DNA from: JAEZBP01 sp963832725
Lineage (GTDB): Bacteria > Myxococcota_A > Polyangia > Polyangiales > Sandaracinaceae
Assembly: GCA_963832725.1 (NCBI GenBank)
Contig: CAWHVG010000001.1
Span: 1,240,001 to 1,304,000, forward strand
Direction: 5' to 3'
DNA: 64,000 nt
The notes beneath the pieces were generated by a model. It did no database searches and was not told where the DNA came from. It saw only the letters and a list, made by a program, of their open reading frames with translations. The position numbers and the translations under genes were made by a program. Below are positions 56,173 through 64,000 of the stretch, in pieces; the stretch's first letter is position 1, and the number at the start of each line of letters is the position of its first letter.

Positions 56173-56756
56173 GCTCCGCGCTCCGCGAGCCCAGTGAGCT
56201 CGGGGTAGCGCGCCTCGAGCGCCTCCGCGCCGAAGTGCTCACGCTCGTCCGCCGGCGCCCAGATCACCTCCATCGCCACGAAGTCCGCCGGCCCGATCGC
56301 CGCCAGCGCGTCGAGCGCGCGGTCGAGCTCGACCCGATTCCGCACGTCGGCGACGTCGGCCAGCTCGATCCGCGCCGCGACCACCAGCGTGACCACGACC
56401 ACGCCGCCCTCTCCCTGCTCGAGGTCGTCGGGCGCGGGCGCGGTGGTCGTCTTCCCGTCGGCGTTGCGGATCAGCTCGGCGTCGAAGCGCGCGCGAGCCC
56501 GGTGGGTCGCCTTCGTGAACGCGGCCTCGGCCTCGTCCGACCGCATCGGCAGGTGGTCCTCCGCCCCGGCGTGGGTCCACGCATCCTCGGCCCCGCGCAG
56601 CACGCCGATGGCCTCGCGCAGCATCGCCACGAGGCCCTCGGGCCCGCTCGTGTCGCCCTTCTCCGCGATGTCCCGCATGGCCGCCTGCACCCGCGCCCGG
56701 GCGCTCGAGTCGATGCCGAGCATCAGCACCGAGACGTCGATCCTTCGCTCGTCCAT
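56169..56756 (-). CDS. DUF1517-family protein
   Basis: The 195-residue protein starts with MDERRIDVSVLMLGIDSSAR, near the DUF1517 type, then helices EGLVAMLREAIGVLRGAEDA and RARARFDAELIRNADG, and a strand (EGGVVVVTLVVAARIELADV). The function is unknown; the plant-plastid homologues have a membrane anchor, which is missing here. It is translationally coupled to pgeF downstream. Confidence 0.75.
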   Translation of the reverse strand: MDERRIDVSVLMLGIDSSARARVQAAMRDIAEKGDTSGPEGLVAMLREAIGVLRGAEDAWTHAGAEDHLPMRSDEAEAAFTKATHRARARFDAELIRNADGKTTTAPAPDDLEQGEGGVVVVTLVVAARIELADVADVRNRVELDRALDALAAIGPADFVAMEVIWAPADEREHFGAEALEARYPELTGLAERGA

Positions 56757-57057
56757 GGCCGAACTCTAATCCCGGCCGTCGCTCGAGGCCGGATTTCGAT
56801 CGGCGAGCCGCGAGAGCGAGGCCGACAGCCGTCGCCGTGCTGCGCCGGCGATCGCCCAATGCAGCGCGCGACGGGTCCGCTGCCTCCGCTCGCCAGCGCC
56901 CGGTCCGCCGCCTGCTTCGAGGTCCCATGCGGCGGCGCGCGAGGGGCCCGCAAATCCACCGCCCGTTCCGAGGTCCCACGCGGCTCCGCGCGACGGGTCC
57001 GCTGCGCTCCGCTCGCCCGCGTCGATCGGCCCGAGGTCCCGGGCGCTGGCCCGTGGA
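56757..57057. repeat. 301-bp gap with degenerate GC-rich repeats
   Basis: Between convergent-like ends the sequence has no gene. Blocks such as cgaggtccca(t/c)gcggc and gcgcgacgggtccgctgc recur, at about 56864, 56920, 56970 and 57035, with no fixed period. Like several gaps in this window it looks like an eroded minisatellite and may serve as a transcription end. Confidence 0.55.
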
Positions 57058-58474
57058 TCAGTCGATGTGCGCGACGACGACCTGAATCGGCCCGCTCGGG
57101 TCGTCCTCACGGCGCAGCGTCTGACCGCAGAAGTCGACGCTCGACGCCGGCTGCTCCGCGGGGCTCAGGGCGACGACGATTCCGTGGTCGGGGTGGGGCC
57201 GCATCAGAACGATGCGACCCCGGAGCGCCGCGTCGACCGACTGCACCGTGCCCGTGTCGGGGTCGAGCGTGACGAGCACGTAAATCTCGGGAGCCCAGGG
57301 CGACGACGCAACGCAGTCGTGCACGACGGTGCCCCCCAGGTCGATGGGCACGGGGGGCACGCCGACCGCGGCGCGCAGCAGGCCCGTACCGCGATCGAGC
57401 GCCAGGGGCCCCACCCACGCGCCGAGCTGATCGTTGCGCCAGACGACCTCCATCGACGCGTCGTAGCGCGCGACGGCCACGTCGGTGCTGACGACGACGC
57501 CGCCGTCGTCGGTCGACTCCAAGGACCAGACCCTCTCGTCGATCACGACGGACGCCTCGGGCCTCCCGTTCGCGTCGAGCCGGAGGACCAAATTCTGCCA
57601 GTCCGACAAGCAGGGCACTCCGTCCAAGCAGACCGGATGGGGGAGCGGGCGCCATTCGTTCCGCATCGCGATCGTGACGGCCCCGTCCGGGGCCACTCCG
57701 CCGTTCGCCACGATCACCAGGGGATTGAATCCCTCCTCCAGAATGGTCGACCAGTGCCACTGAAGGACACCGTCCTCGGCGAGCGTGACCGTCAGCCCGA
57801 AGGTCCCATCGACGCTGCCGAGCGCGCCCAGACCGAGGTGGTCGTGCCACGTGAGAACGCGGGCCTCACGGGACGTGCAGCCCGCGTCGCAACGACCGTG
57901 CATGACGGCCGCCCACCACAGACCGTCCGGCGGCGTCTCCGTCGACGATACGGCGCCCGAGCGCGCGTCCACGTGCTCGAGATCCCAGTCCGGGTGAATG
58001 CGCTGACTGAGCACCACCCCGCCCTGGGCATCGAGAGGCGTCGCGTTCTGGTGGTCGCGGCCCCAGCGGAACGCGCCGTCGGCATCGAAGTGGGCCAGGA
58101 TCGTCCGCGCCACCCCAGCCGAACGTCTCGTCGCCGAAGCGCAAACGAGCGCCGGAGGGCGCCTCGAAGAGGAAGGAGGCGGCGCCGTCTTCATCGAGCG
58201 CGAGGGCATCCGGCGCGACGTAGTACGTGTCCGAGCCCATCGCCCGCGCCCAGCTCGCGGTGCAATCCGAGGGCACGTCGAGCCGGGACACGCAGCTCGA
58301 CCCGGCATCCGCGCCCGCGTCGATGGCCCCCACGCCGGCATCTGACGCCGACCCCGCCTCGTCCGATGACGCGTCGGGCGACGGCGGCTCCATACCCGCG
58401 TCCACGGGGCCGTGTGAACCCCAGCAACCGCCCAGAAGGAACGCGAGGACGAGACAGCGGAGCGGGGGCTGCAT
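57058..58474 (-). CDS. Lipoprotein of unknown function, frameshifted
   Basis: The ATG at 58474 gives a lipoprotein signal (MQPPLRCLVLAFLLGGCWG). An Asp/Ala/Gly-rich linker follows (VDAGMEPPSPDASSDEAGSA). From about nt 58120 the good frame is the adjacent one (ETFGWG then VARTILAHFDADGAFRWG). One missing G in a run of four explains the change. The mature domain of about 350 residues shows repeated strand patterns like WRPLPHP and HWSTILEEGFNPLVIVANG and may be a beta-propeller. I cannot name the family. Confidence 0.65.
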
Positions 58475-59101
58475 CCATCCTTCATGCCTGGCCCGGACAG
58501 TCGAAGCAAGCCGCCCATCCTTCGTCACGAGTGCTGTCCCGTTCGCTCGTCGGTCCGGACGGCCAGCCCGTCGCGCGCCGGCGTCCTCCGCGCTCGGCAC
58601 TCCGAGGATCGGCCGAGCGATGACAATCGATATATGCCGATCGCGCGTGGAGAAACACACGTGCGTGATCCGTTGTGGTCTCGTGTTTGTCCGTGCCTCG
58701 AGACGTCTCTCCGACGCGCTGAAACCGACGAGCGCGCGCACTTTGGTACCGACGCGAGCTCCGTTCCAGCCTCGGGCCACCAAAGGTGTAAAGTCCCCAC
58801 CCATCCGACCCCGCACGACCCGCAACGGACTTCGAGCATTCGGCATTAGGACACTGCGGCAAGCGGCGGACCGAGCCTGGGCGAGACGAATGGGCCCTAA
58901 TTTCGTTCGGCCGAGAAGAGGAAATGCCGAAGCATTTTCGACGAACGACCGGGCGGAAGGCGGGTTCATTCGGCCGATGAGGCGACGGGAGCCGCGCCGC
59001 CGCAGTGTCTTAGGACCGCGAAGGCTCCGGGCGTCACCGCGGCCCAGCGTCCACGTACGGGGACGGTTGACAGACCGGCGTGGCTCGTGGTCAATGGACC
59101 C
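58475..59101. other. 627-bp gap with an inverted-repeat-bounded segment
   Basis: There is no gene. The segment is less GC-rich than its surroundings. It contains a 15-bp imperfect inverted repeat (ttaggacactgcggc at 58846 and gccgcagtgtcttag at 58999) with a 138-bp interior. Inside, attcggcatt near 58838-58847 recurs in inverted form as aaatgccgaa near 58921. The gap presumably also holds the promoters of the flanking genes. Confidence 0.5.
58846..59013. repeat. 168-bp segment bounded by 15-bp imperfect inverted repeats
   Basis: The ends ttaggacactgcggc and gccgcagtgtcttag match at 13 of 15 positions in inverse orientation. The interior has lower GC than the flanks and no coding frame. It could be a short non-autonomous element. 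Target-site duplications are not obvious, so this stays tentative. Confidence 0.4.
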
Positions 59102-59830
59102 ATGTCCAAGGCCACTCTGAACGATGTCCGGGTGTTCCTCGAACACCTCTTGAAGGGTTCGCCGCGCGCCGAGCTCGACGGGATCAGCGCCGCGGCGGGG
59201 TATGCGGCGGTGACCGAGCGGACGCTCGCGTCGATCGAGGCATTGCCGCCCGCGCTGCTCGGCGGCGCGCCGAACGCGGAGGAGCTCGAGACCGCGGACA
59301 CGCGCCACGACGGGCTCGGGGACGCGCTGCTCTACCTCGGCAAGGCCATCCTCGCGCACCCCGGTACGACGGCGGAGCAGAAGGCGGCCGCGCGATTCAT
59401 CCACCGGGCGATCGTGCCTTCGAGGGGATCGCTTCGCGCCTCGTACGCGAGCGAGGCGGCGCAGGCGGCCGAGCGCCGGCCGAAGGTCGACGCCGAGAAA
59501 GACACCTTGAAGCGCCTCACGGTCGTCGGCTCCGACGCATACGCGTGGGCGACCGCGTTCCTCGACGCCGGCGCGACGCTCGCCACCCTGCTCGCCGCCC
59601 GCGCCGACGCGCTCGGGGATCGCTCGCCCGCGGGGGCCCTCCGCAGCAAAGCGATCGGGCAGATCGGGACGCTCCGGCAGATCGTGGCCGACGCCCTCGA
59701 GACCGAACCCGCGGCGGCCCGCAAGGCGGACGCCGACCTCTTCGGTTTCTACGACGTGCTCGCCGGCATGCGCGAGCGGGGCAGCACGGAGCCGACCCCG
59801 CCGCCGCCCGACGCCCCGCCGTCCACCTGA
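59102..59830 (+). CDS. Hypothetical protein, unknown function
   Basis: The protein is about 242 residues from ATG 59102 (MSKATLNDVRVFLEHLLKGS). It is helical and Ala-rich, with repeated Leu/Ala/Arg helices (ARADALGDRSPAGALRSKAI, AAAGYAAVTERTLASIEALP), and has no transmembrane segment or signal. The C-terminus is acidic then Pro-rich (STEPTPPPPDAPPST). I do not recognise the family. It is flanked by the inverted-repeat segment upstream and the long minisatellite downstream. A GTG five codons earlier is possible. A coding role is supported by consistent codon use, no more. Confidence 0.6.
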   Translation: MSKATLNDVRVFLEHLLKGSPRAELDGISAAAGYAAVTERTLASIEALPPALLGGAPNAEELETADTRHDGLGDALLYLGKAILAHPGTTAEQKAAARFIHRAIVPSRGSLRASYASEAAQAAERRPKVDAEKDTLKRLTVVGSDAYAWATAFLDAGATLATLLAARADALGDRSPAGALRSKAIGQIGTLRQIVADALETEPAAARKADADLFGFYDVLAGMRERGSTEPTPPPPDAPPST

Positions 59831-59887
59831 GCCTGCGCGCCACGCACCGAGCCGCCCCAGGGACGCTCGACAGGTCGACCCTCCACG

Positions 59888-60660
59888 CATCGAGCAGCCC
59901 GAGGGCATCTCCACCCGTCGACCGTCCACGCATCGAGCAGCCCCCGAGCACCGAGAACCGTCGACCGTCCACGCATCGAGCAGCCCGAGGGCATCGCGAA
60001 CCGTCGACCGACCACGCATCGAGCAGCCCCCGGGCATCGCGAACCGTCGACCGTCCACGCATCGAGCAGCCCGAGGGCACCGCGAGCCGTCGACCGTCCA
60101 CGCATCGAGCAGCCCCCGGGCATCTCCACCCGTCGACCGTCCACGCCTCGGACAGCCCCCGAGCATCGCGGCCCATCGACCGGCCGCGCATCGGGCAGCC
60201 CGAGGGCATCGCGAGCCGTCGACCGGCCACGCATCGAGCAGCCCGAGGGCACCGCGAGCCGTCGACCGTCCACGCATCGAGCAGCAGCGGGCGTCGCGAC
60301 CCGTCGACGGTCCACGCACAGAGCAGCAGCGGGCGTCGCGACCCGTCGACCGTCCACGCATCGAGCAGCCCGAGGGCATCTCCAACCGTCGACCGTCCAC
60401 GCCTCGAGCAGCCCGAGGGCATCGCGGGCCCTCGACCGACCACGCATCGAGCAGCCCCCGGGCATCGCGAGCCCTCGACCGACCACGCATCGAGCAGCCC
60501 CCGGGCATCGCGAGCCCTCGACCAACCACGCATCGAGCAGCCCCGGGCATCACGACCCGTCGAACGCCGATGCAATGCGCAGCCCCGGGCATCACGACCC
60601 GTCGAACGCCGATGCAATGCGCAGCCCCGGGCATCACGAGTCGCCAACCGCGCCCACGCC
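59888..60660. repeat. 43-bp minisatellite, 18 units
   Basis: Eighteen tandem copies of a unit beginning catcgagcagccc and containing gtcgaccg...ccacg fill this stretch. Most units are 43 bp; four are 42 bp. They differ at a few positions, and two neighbouring 42-mers (from 60531 and 60573) are nearly identical. The array is not a multiple of three, so no frame runs through it as protein. It lies between the hypothetical gene and the insertion sequence. Confidence 0.93.
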
Positions 60661-60805
60661 GGTGCCATCAACCGCGCGAGTCTCGCGCAGCGAGCGAGAA
60701 GCGGCCCGTGGCAACAGGCATGATGGGCGCGCCGCAGGCGCGGCCGGCGTGCCCCGTACCAGCATGAAACCCGTTTCCGCTCATCTCACCGGGGAGGCGG
60801 GGTCC

Positions 60806-60930
60806 GGGGGCTCGCCAGCGACGACTCGGGTGGCCCGTTCACGTGCCGTGCGCCGAACGACCTGTCGTTTGGTCGTTCGGTGTGCGGCACGTCGGGTCGG
60901 GTTCCTCGCTGGAGGAGCGGGCGAGCCCCC
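60806..60930. repeat. Foldback left end of the insertion sequence
   Basis: A nested stem: gggggctcgcc (60806-60816) pairs with ggcgagccccc (60920-60930), and inside it acgtgccgtgcgccgaacga... (60841-60862) pairs with 60871-60892 over 22 positions (two mismatches that are G-U pairs) around the loop tgtcgttt. Such a structure just upstream of a transposase can block read-through transcription or translation from outside promoters. The function here is inferred. Confidence 0.75.
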
Positions 60931-60962
60931 GCTCAAGAGTTATCACATCTCGGAGAGCGGGC

Positions 60963-60991
60963 TTGAAGTCGGGGATCGGCTCTGATCTAAG
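60963..60991 (+). promoter_or_regulatory. Possible transposase promoter
   Basis: TTGAAG (60963-60968) and TCTAAG (60986-60991) are separated by 17 bases, ending seven bases before the ATG. If used, the transcript would be nearly leaderless, which matches the missing ribosome-binding site. The -10 match is weak. Confidence 0.3.
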
Positions 60992-60997
60992 CTCCTC

Positions 60998-62491
60998 ATG
61001 AGCTCACAAGAGGTGCGGTTCGAGCTTCCGTTTGCCTTCAGGCCGGTCAGCTCCGAGTTCGCCGCGGTGGACCTTGGAGACGCTCGGCGCAACGAACGTG
61101 CAGGACGGATCGCCGAGTCCTGGGCACGTTCGCCCGAGATGACTCTGCCACGGGTCATGACCGGCAGCGCGGAGATCGAGGCCGCGTATCGGTTCTTCAA
61201 CAACCCGCGGGTCGAGTTCCCGTCGCTCGTAGCTCCCCACGTCAGCGAAAGCTGGCGGCGGGCGGCTGCATCGAGCAGCGCGGGGTGGGTGCTCTCGGTG
61301 GAGGACACCACAGAGCTGCGGTTTGGTGGCACGACGCCGCGGCAGGGTCTTGGGGCGCTCATGAACGACGGGCAGGGCTTCTACGCGCACGTGGGTCTCC
61401 TCGCTTGCTTGGTCCAGAGCGACGAGCCCGGCGGTACGCCAGTGCCCCTGGGCGTGGGAGGAAGCGAGTTCGTCGTTCGACCGGTTGAGCCCGCGCCGAA
61501 GCGTAAGAAGCTCACGAAAAAGCAGTTGGAACGCGAACGCCACTTCGCCGAGGACAACGAGGCGCTGCGTTGGGAACGCGTCGCCGAGGAGATCGAGCGC
61601 TCCGGAGCCGCGGCGGAGGTGTCCGTCGTGCACGTCGCCGACCGCGAGGGCGACAAATATCCGTGGTTGGCTCAGCTCGTGGAGCGAGGTCAGCGCTTCG
61701 TCATTCGGCAGACCCACAACCGCAGGCTGGCGGCCGACGAACAGCAGCAGGGCAAGTACCTGAACGATCTGCTCTCGGAAAGCTCGCCGATCCTGGCGAC
61801 ACGTCGTGTGTCATTCGAAACCGTCGTCACCCGCGGCGGCCGTCGGCGTCGCACGAACGCACGTCAGGGACGGGAGACCCGACTCGAGGTCCGCGCGACC
61901 ACCGCCACCATCCGACGCCCTAAGGTCTGTCGGTCGGATCGGCCGGAGCTGACGCTCAACCTCGTGCAGGTCCGCGAAGCGGATCCGCCCGCAGGCGTAG
62001 AGCCGATCGAGTGGCAGCTGTTGACCACCGAGCCCATCGCCACCGAGCAAGACGTTCTGCGCGTGGTCGATGCGTACCGGGCGCGGTGGCTGATCGAGGA
62101 GTTCTTCAAGGCGATCAAGACCGGCTGCCACTACGAGCAGCTGCAGTTTCAACACCTGCACGCCCTGCAGAACGCGCTGGCCGTCTGCATGGCGCTTGCC
62201 TGGCAGATGCTCCTGCTCCGCACGATCGCCCGCGATGCGCCGCACACCCCTGCCGCCGCTGTCGTCACCGACGAACAGCTGGCCATCCTCATTGCCCTTG
62301 CCGCCACCAAGAACCCCTGGTCCATGTCCTTGCCGTCGCACCCAAACGCCAGGGACATCAGCTTCGCGATCGCCCGCATGGGCGGACACTTCAAGCACAA
62401 CGGCCCACCGGGCTGGCTGACCCTCGCGCGCGGATTCCAAGAACTCGAACGCGTCCTGCTCGTCCAGCGGCTACTCGGCGGGGAGATGTGA
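60998..62491 (+). CDS. IS4-family (Tn5-like) transposase
   Basis: The 497-residue transposase has the Tn5-type N-terminal DNA-binding segment (EFAAVDLGDARRNERAGRIA, EAAYRFFNNPRVEF), the first catalytic Asp103 (SVEDTTELRFGG), second Asp215 (VHVADREGDKYPW) and the YREK signature with Tyr360, Arg363, Glu367 and Lys374 at exact spacing. It moves the element by DNA cut-and-paste through hairpin intermediates. All catalytic residues are intact, so it could be active. Its frame lacks an obvious ribosome-binding site. Confidence 0.95.
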   Translation: MSSQEVRFELPFAFRPVSSEFAAVDLGDARRNERAGRIAESWARSPEMTLPRVMTGSAEIEAAYRFFNNPRVEFPSLVAPHVSESWRRAAASSSAGWVLSVEDTTELRFGGTTPRQGLGALMNDGQGFYAHVGLLACLVQSDEPGGTPVPLGVGGSEFVVRPVEPAPKRKKLTKKQLERERHFAEDNEALRWERVAEEIERSGAAAEVSVVHVADREGDKYPWLAQLVERGQRFVIRQTHNRRLAADEQQQGKYLNDLLSESSPILATRRVSFETVVTRGGRRRRTNARQGRETRLEVRATTATIRRPKVCRSDRPELTLNLVQVREADPPAGVEPIEWQLLTTEPIATEQDVLRVVDAYRARWLIEEFFKAIKTGCHYEQLQFQHLHALQNALAVCMALAWQMLLLRTIARDAPHTPAAAVVTDEQLAILIALAATKNPWSMSLPSHPNARDISFAIARMGGHFKHNGPPGWLTLARGFQELERVLLVQRLLGGEM

Positions 62492-62582
62492 TCAGTCATG
62501 AGAGCCCCCGGACCCCGCCGGGCGTCCATCCGCGGCAGCGCCCGCGGCATCTCGCGAAGAGCTCGCGCGAGGAGCCCGGACT

Positions 62583-62628
62583 CGCGCCAAGAGCGCGCCA
62601 GCGCCCGCGCCAAGAGCGCGCCAACGCC
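62583..62628. repeat. 23-bp tandem repeat beyond the insertion sequence
   Basis: Two 23-bp units (cgcgccaagagcgcgccagcg and a one-base variant) lie at 62583-62605 and 62606-62628, in the 150-bp gap between the insertion sequence and the next gene. The gap is otherwise Arg-codon-like and has no gene. Confidence 0.75.
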
Positions 62629-62672
62629 ATCTCGCGGCAAGCGTGGAAGAGGACGAGCGCGACCGAGCTCGC

Positions 62673-63876
62673 TCAGTAGGGCTCGAAGCGCGCTTCGCTC
62701 TGGCGGCTGGCGTTGAAGCGCTGGATCTCGCTGGCGGTGTAGGCGTCCTCGCTGCCTTCGGGGAGCACCCGCTGGATCCACGCGATCACGACGGCGCGGG
62801 CTCGCCGCCCGGAGTCGTCCTCGGCGATGTCGTCCCACATGTCGAAGATGTGGTGGCGCCGCGAGGCCGGGCTGTGGCTGGTCGCCGCCCAGACCCAATC
62901 CAGCCGCACCGGCAGGACGCGCAGCCCGCGATCCATCTCCTGACGGCGGTGCTGAGCTTCGAGCCGGTGCCGGAGCTCCTCCGTGTGCCGCATGAAGTAC
63001 TCGCGCTCGGCGCGCAGCGGATCCTGCCCGGCCGCGCCCATGATCGCCTCGGTCAGGTCGAACGTCCCGCTCGCGCTGAAGCCGTTCGTCTGGAACGTTG
63101 CCCTGATCCTGGAACGTCACGCTGCCGTCCGGGTGGATGATGCCGGTCAGGCGCGGGCCTTCCCAGGCCTGGGTTCCGTCCGGGCGCTGGACCAGATGGA
63201 AAGGCTCGTGCGTGAGGTGCCGCTTGGTCATCGCGTCGGCCCGCAGGCCGGCCGAGAGCCCCTGCTCAATCTCCGCCTCGCTCGGGCGGTTGGAGTCGCG
63301 CGCCGGACCGAGCCCCGCCGGCGCGCCCCGCTGCGAGGGCCCCGGCCCGAAGTCGAACCCGCTCCGCGCCACCGCGGTCGGATCGAGCATCGCGGCCATC
63401 CGGCGGCGCTCTTCCTCCGGGTCGACCGGCGCCGGCGTGGTGTCGTTGATCTCGGGCAGCTCCATGGTGCTCGCGCTCTGCTCCTGAGGCTCACCGCTCT
63501 CGGTGGCGGTCTCGTCCGGGATGCGCGCCTCGGGCAGCGGGTTCGGCTGCCGCACCATGGCCGCCACCTGCTGCTGCTGCTCGGGGGGCGTCTCCGGGGG
63601 CGTCTCGGGAGGCGTCTCGGGCGCCGGCGGCGGCGGCAACGAGGGCTCGGGCTCCGGCTCGACCGGGGAGATGATCTCGAACGCGATGGGCTCCGGCTGC
63701 ACCTCGGCCGTCCAGCGCTCCACGGGCAGGAGCCCGAGCGCGATCACACCGAGGACCAGCGCGTGGACCCCGAACGAGACGGCGAGCCAGCCGACGATTT
63801 TCAACGCGTCGTGCCCTTCATCGCTGCCCTGTCGTTCACCTTCCCCCGCGAATCCTCTGATTTGGTCCTCGGCCAC
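62673..63876 (-). CDS. TonB-like proline-rich periplasm-spanning protein, frameshifted
   Basis: The GTG at 63876 gives a cytoplasmic start, a single transmembrane helix (WLAVSFGVHALVLGVIALGL), then a Pro/Glu-rich rod (PEPEPSLPPPPAPETPPETP) and a globular C-terminal domain. The switch near 63100 (FQDQGN then TFQTNGFSASGTFDLTEAIM) joins two frames, and the second part runs to RQSEARFEPY at 62673. Anchor plus Pro-rich spacer is TonB/AgmX-like; no TonB box-binding residues are identified. About 400 residues once repaired. Confidence 0.7.
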
Positions 63877-64000
63877 GCGCCCGGGCGTCCGGGCAAGAAC
63901 CGCGAACGGCCCACTCTCCTTCCACGCCGGAAGGAGCGGGGCAAAATAGCGCCCGCGAAGGCAGACGTCAATCCGCCGAAAGCGAGCCCGCTCGCGTTGC
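63877..64000. other. Window end upstream of the TonB-like gene
   Basis: The last 124 bases hold the upstream region of the TonB-like gene. No separate gene or clear promoter was identified before the window ends. Confidence 0.35.

Larger units (their letters stand above)
60796..62519 (+). mobile_element. IS4/Tn5-type insertion sequence
   Basis: The element of about 1.72 kb is bounded by perfect 18-bp inverted repeats: ggcggggtccgggggctc at 60796-60813 and its reverse complement at 62502-62519. The transposase stop lies ten bases inside the right repeat. No target-site duplication could be seen at the flanks (caccgggga before, gggcgtcca after), so the outer ends are uncertain, or the duplication has decayed. 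The left end folds into a large hairpin, listed separately. Confidence 0.85.

Noticed and set aside
58735..58800. Third copy of the dispersed palindrome (gagctccgttcc near 58760)
   Set aside because: Only about 12 bases are shared and the hairpin core is missing.
59888..60660. CRISPR array
   Set aside because: The repeat and intervening part are both similar in every unit; there are no unique spacers and no cas genes. It is a plain tandem repeat.
59517..60671. Large minus-strand proteins with repeated Gly/Arg/Cys motifs
   Set aside because: Several frames of the 43-bp array stay open because the GC-rich unit has no stop codons. The mixed 42/43-bp units would also shift any frame, so these are artefacts.
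60786..62530. Target-site duplication of the insertion sequence
   Set aside because: The nine bases outside each inverted repeat (caccgggga and gggcgtcca) do not match.

Overview
This window looks like a chromosomal segment of a very GC-rich delta-proteobacterium of the myxobacterial type, probably of the Polyangiales/Sandaracinus sort. This is inferred from gene content, not from any search. The grounds are a CdnL/CarD regulator beside RNase G, FHA proteins fused to zinc ribbons or to a DUF4388 domain, a eukaryotic-like Ser/Thr kinase with a TPR tail, a Lys/Ala-rich histone H1-like protein, PilZ and TonB-like proline-rich proteins, and many Cys-rich lipoproteins. No rRNA, tRNA, CRISPR array or prophage was recognised.

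Layout. 1-6.6 kb: a truncated Gly/Pro-rich membrane protein, a STAS-like protein, then a tightly overlapping run of two membrane proteins, a coiled-coil protein and a two-component regulator/kinase pair. 6.7-12 kb: MlaD/MlaF lipid-transport genes, a lipoprotein, a CtpA protease, a ribbon-helix-helix-like protein and an alpha/beta hydrolase. 12.3-21.9 kb: a signalling cluster (FHA protein, Ser/Thr kinase, double-FHA protein), a giant exported TPR-HEAT protein and a Cys-rich lipoprotein. 22-31.6 kb: DUF72 and NFACT (RqcH-like) genes, the histone-like gene, an OmpA-type lipoprotein, cdnL, rng, PilZ, a degenerate J-domain protein and an FHA-DUF4388 protein. 32-38.4 kb: a metallopeptidase/propeller/beta-barrel protein, then the canonical rpsB-tsf-pyrH-frr run. 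38.7-46.5 kb: an M15-type peptidase, a repeat lipoprotein, a phospholipase D/cardiolipin synthase, GST, CorA, YacG and an outer-membrane protein. 46.7-56.8 kb: hemE-hemY-TPR, a CapA-like phosphoesterase, accD-folC, a thioesterase, Uma2, PgeF and DUF1517. 57-64 kb: a lipoprotein, an unknown gene, an 18-unit 43-bp minisatellite, an IS4/Tn5-type insertion sequence with perfect 18-bp inverted repeats, and a TonB-like protein.

Three themes cut across the window. First, thirteen genes, including folC and corA, are broken by about seventeen single-base frameshifts while both halves still read as good protein. This points to uncorrected base-calling indels more than to gene decay. Second, intergenic regions carry GC-rich minisatellites of different unit lengths (14, 20, 23, 43 and 96 bp). 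Third, a foldback element of about 85 bp occurs twice, at 1664-1748 and 36508-36592, and looks like a dispersed palindromic repeat family. I found no defence or biosynthetic system that I can call new. The most unusual items are that palindrome family, the foldback left end of the insertion sequence, and the three-module protein at 32021-34939.
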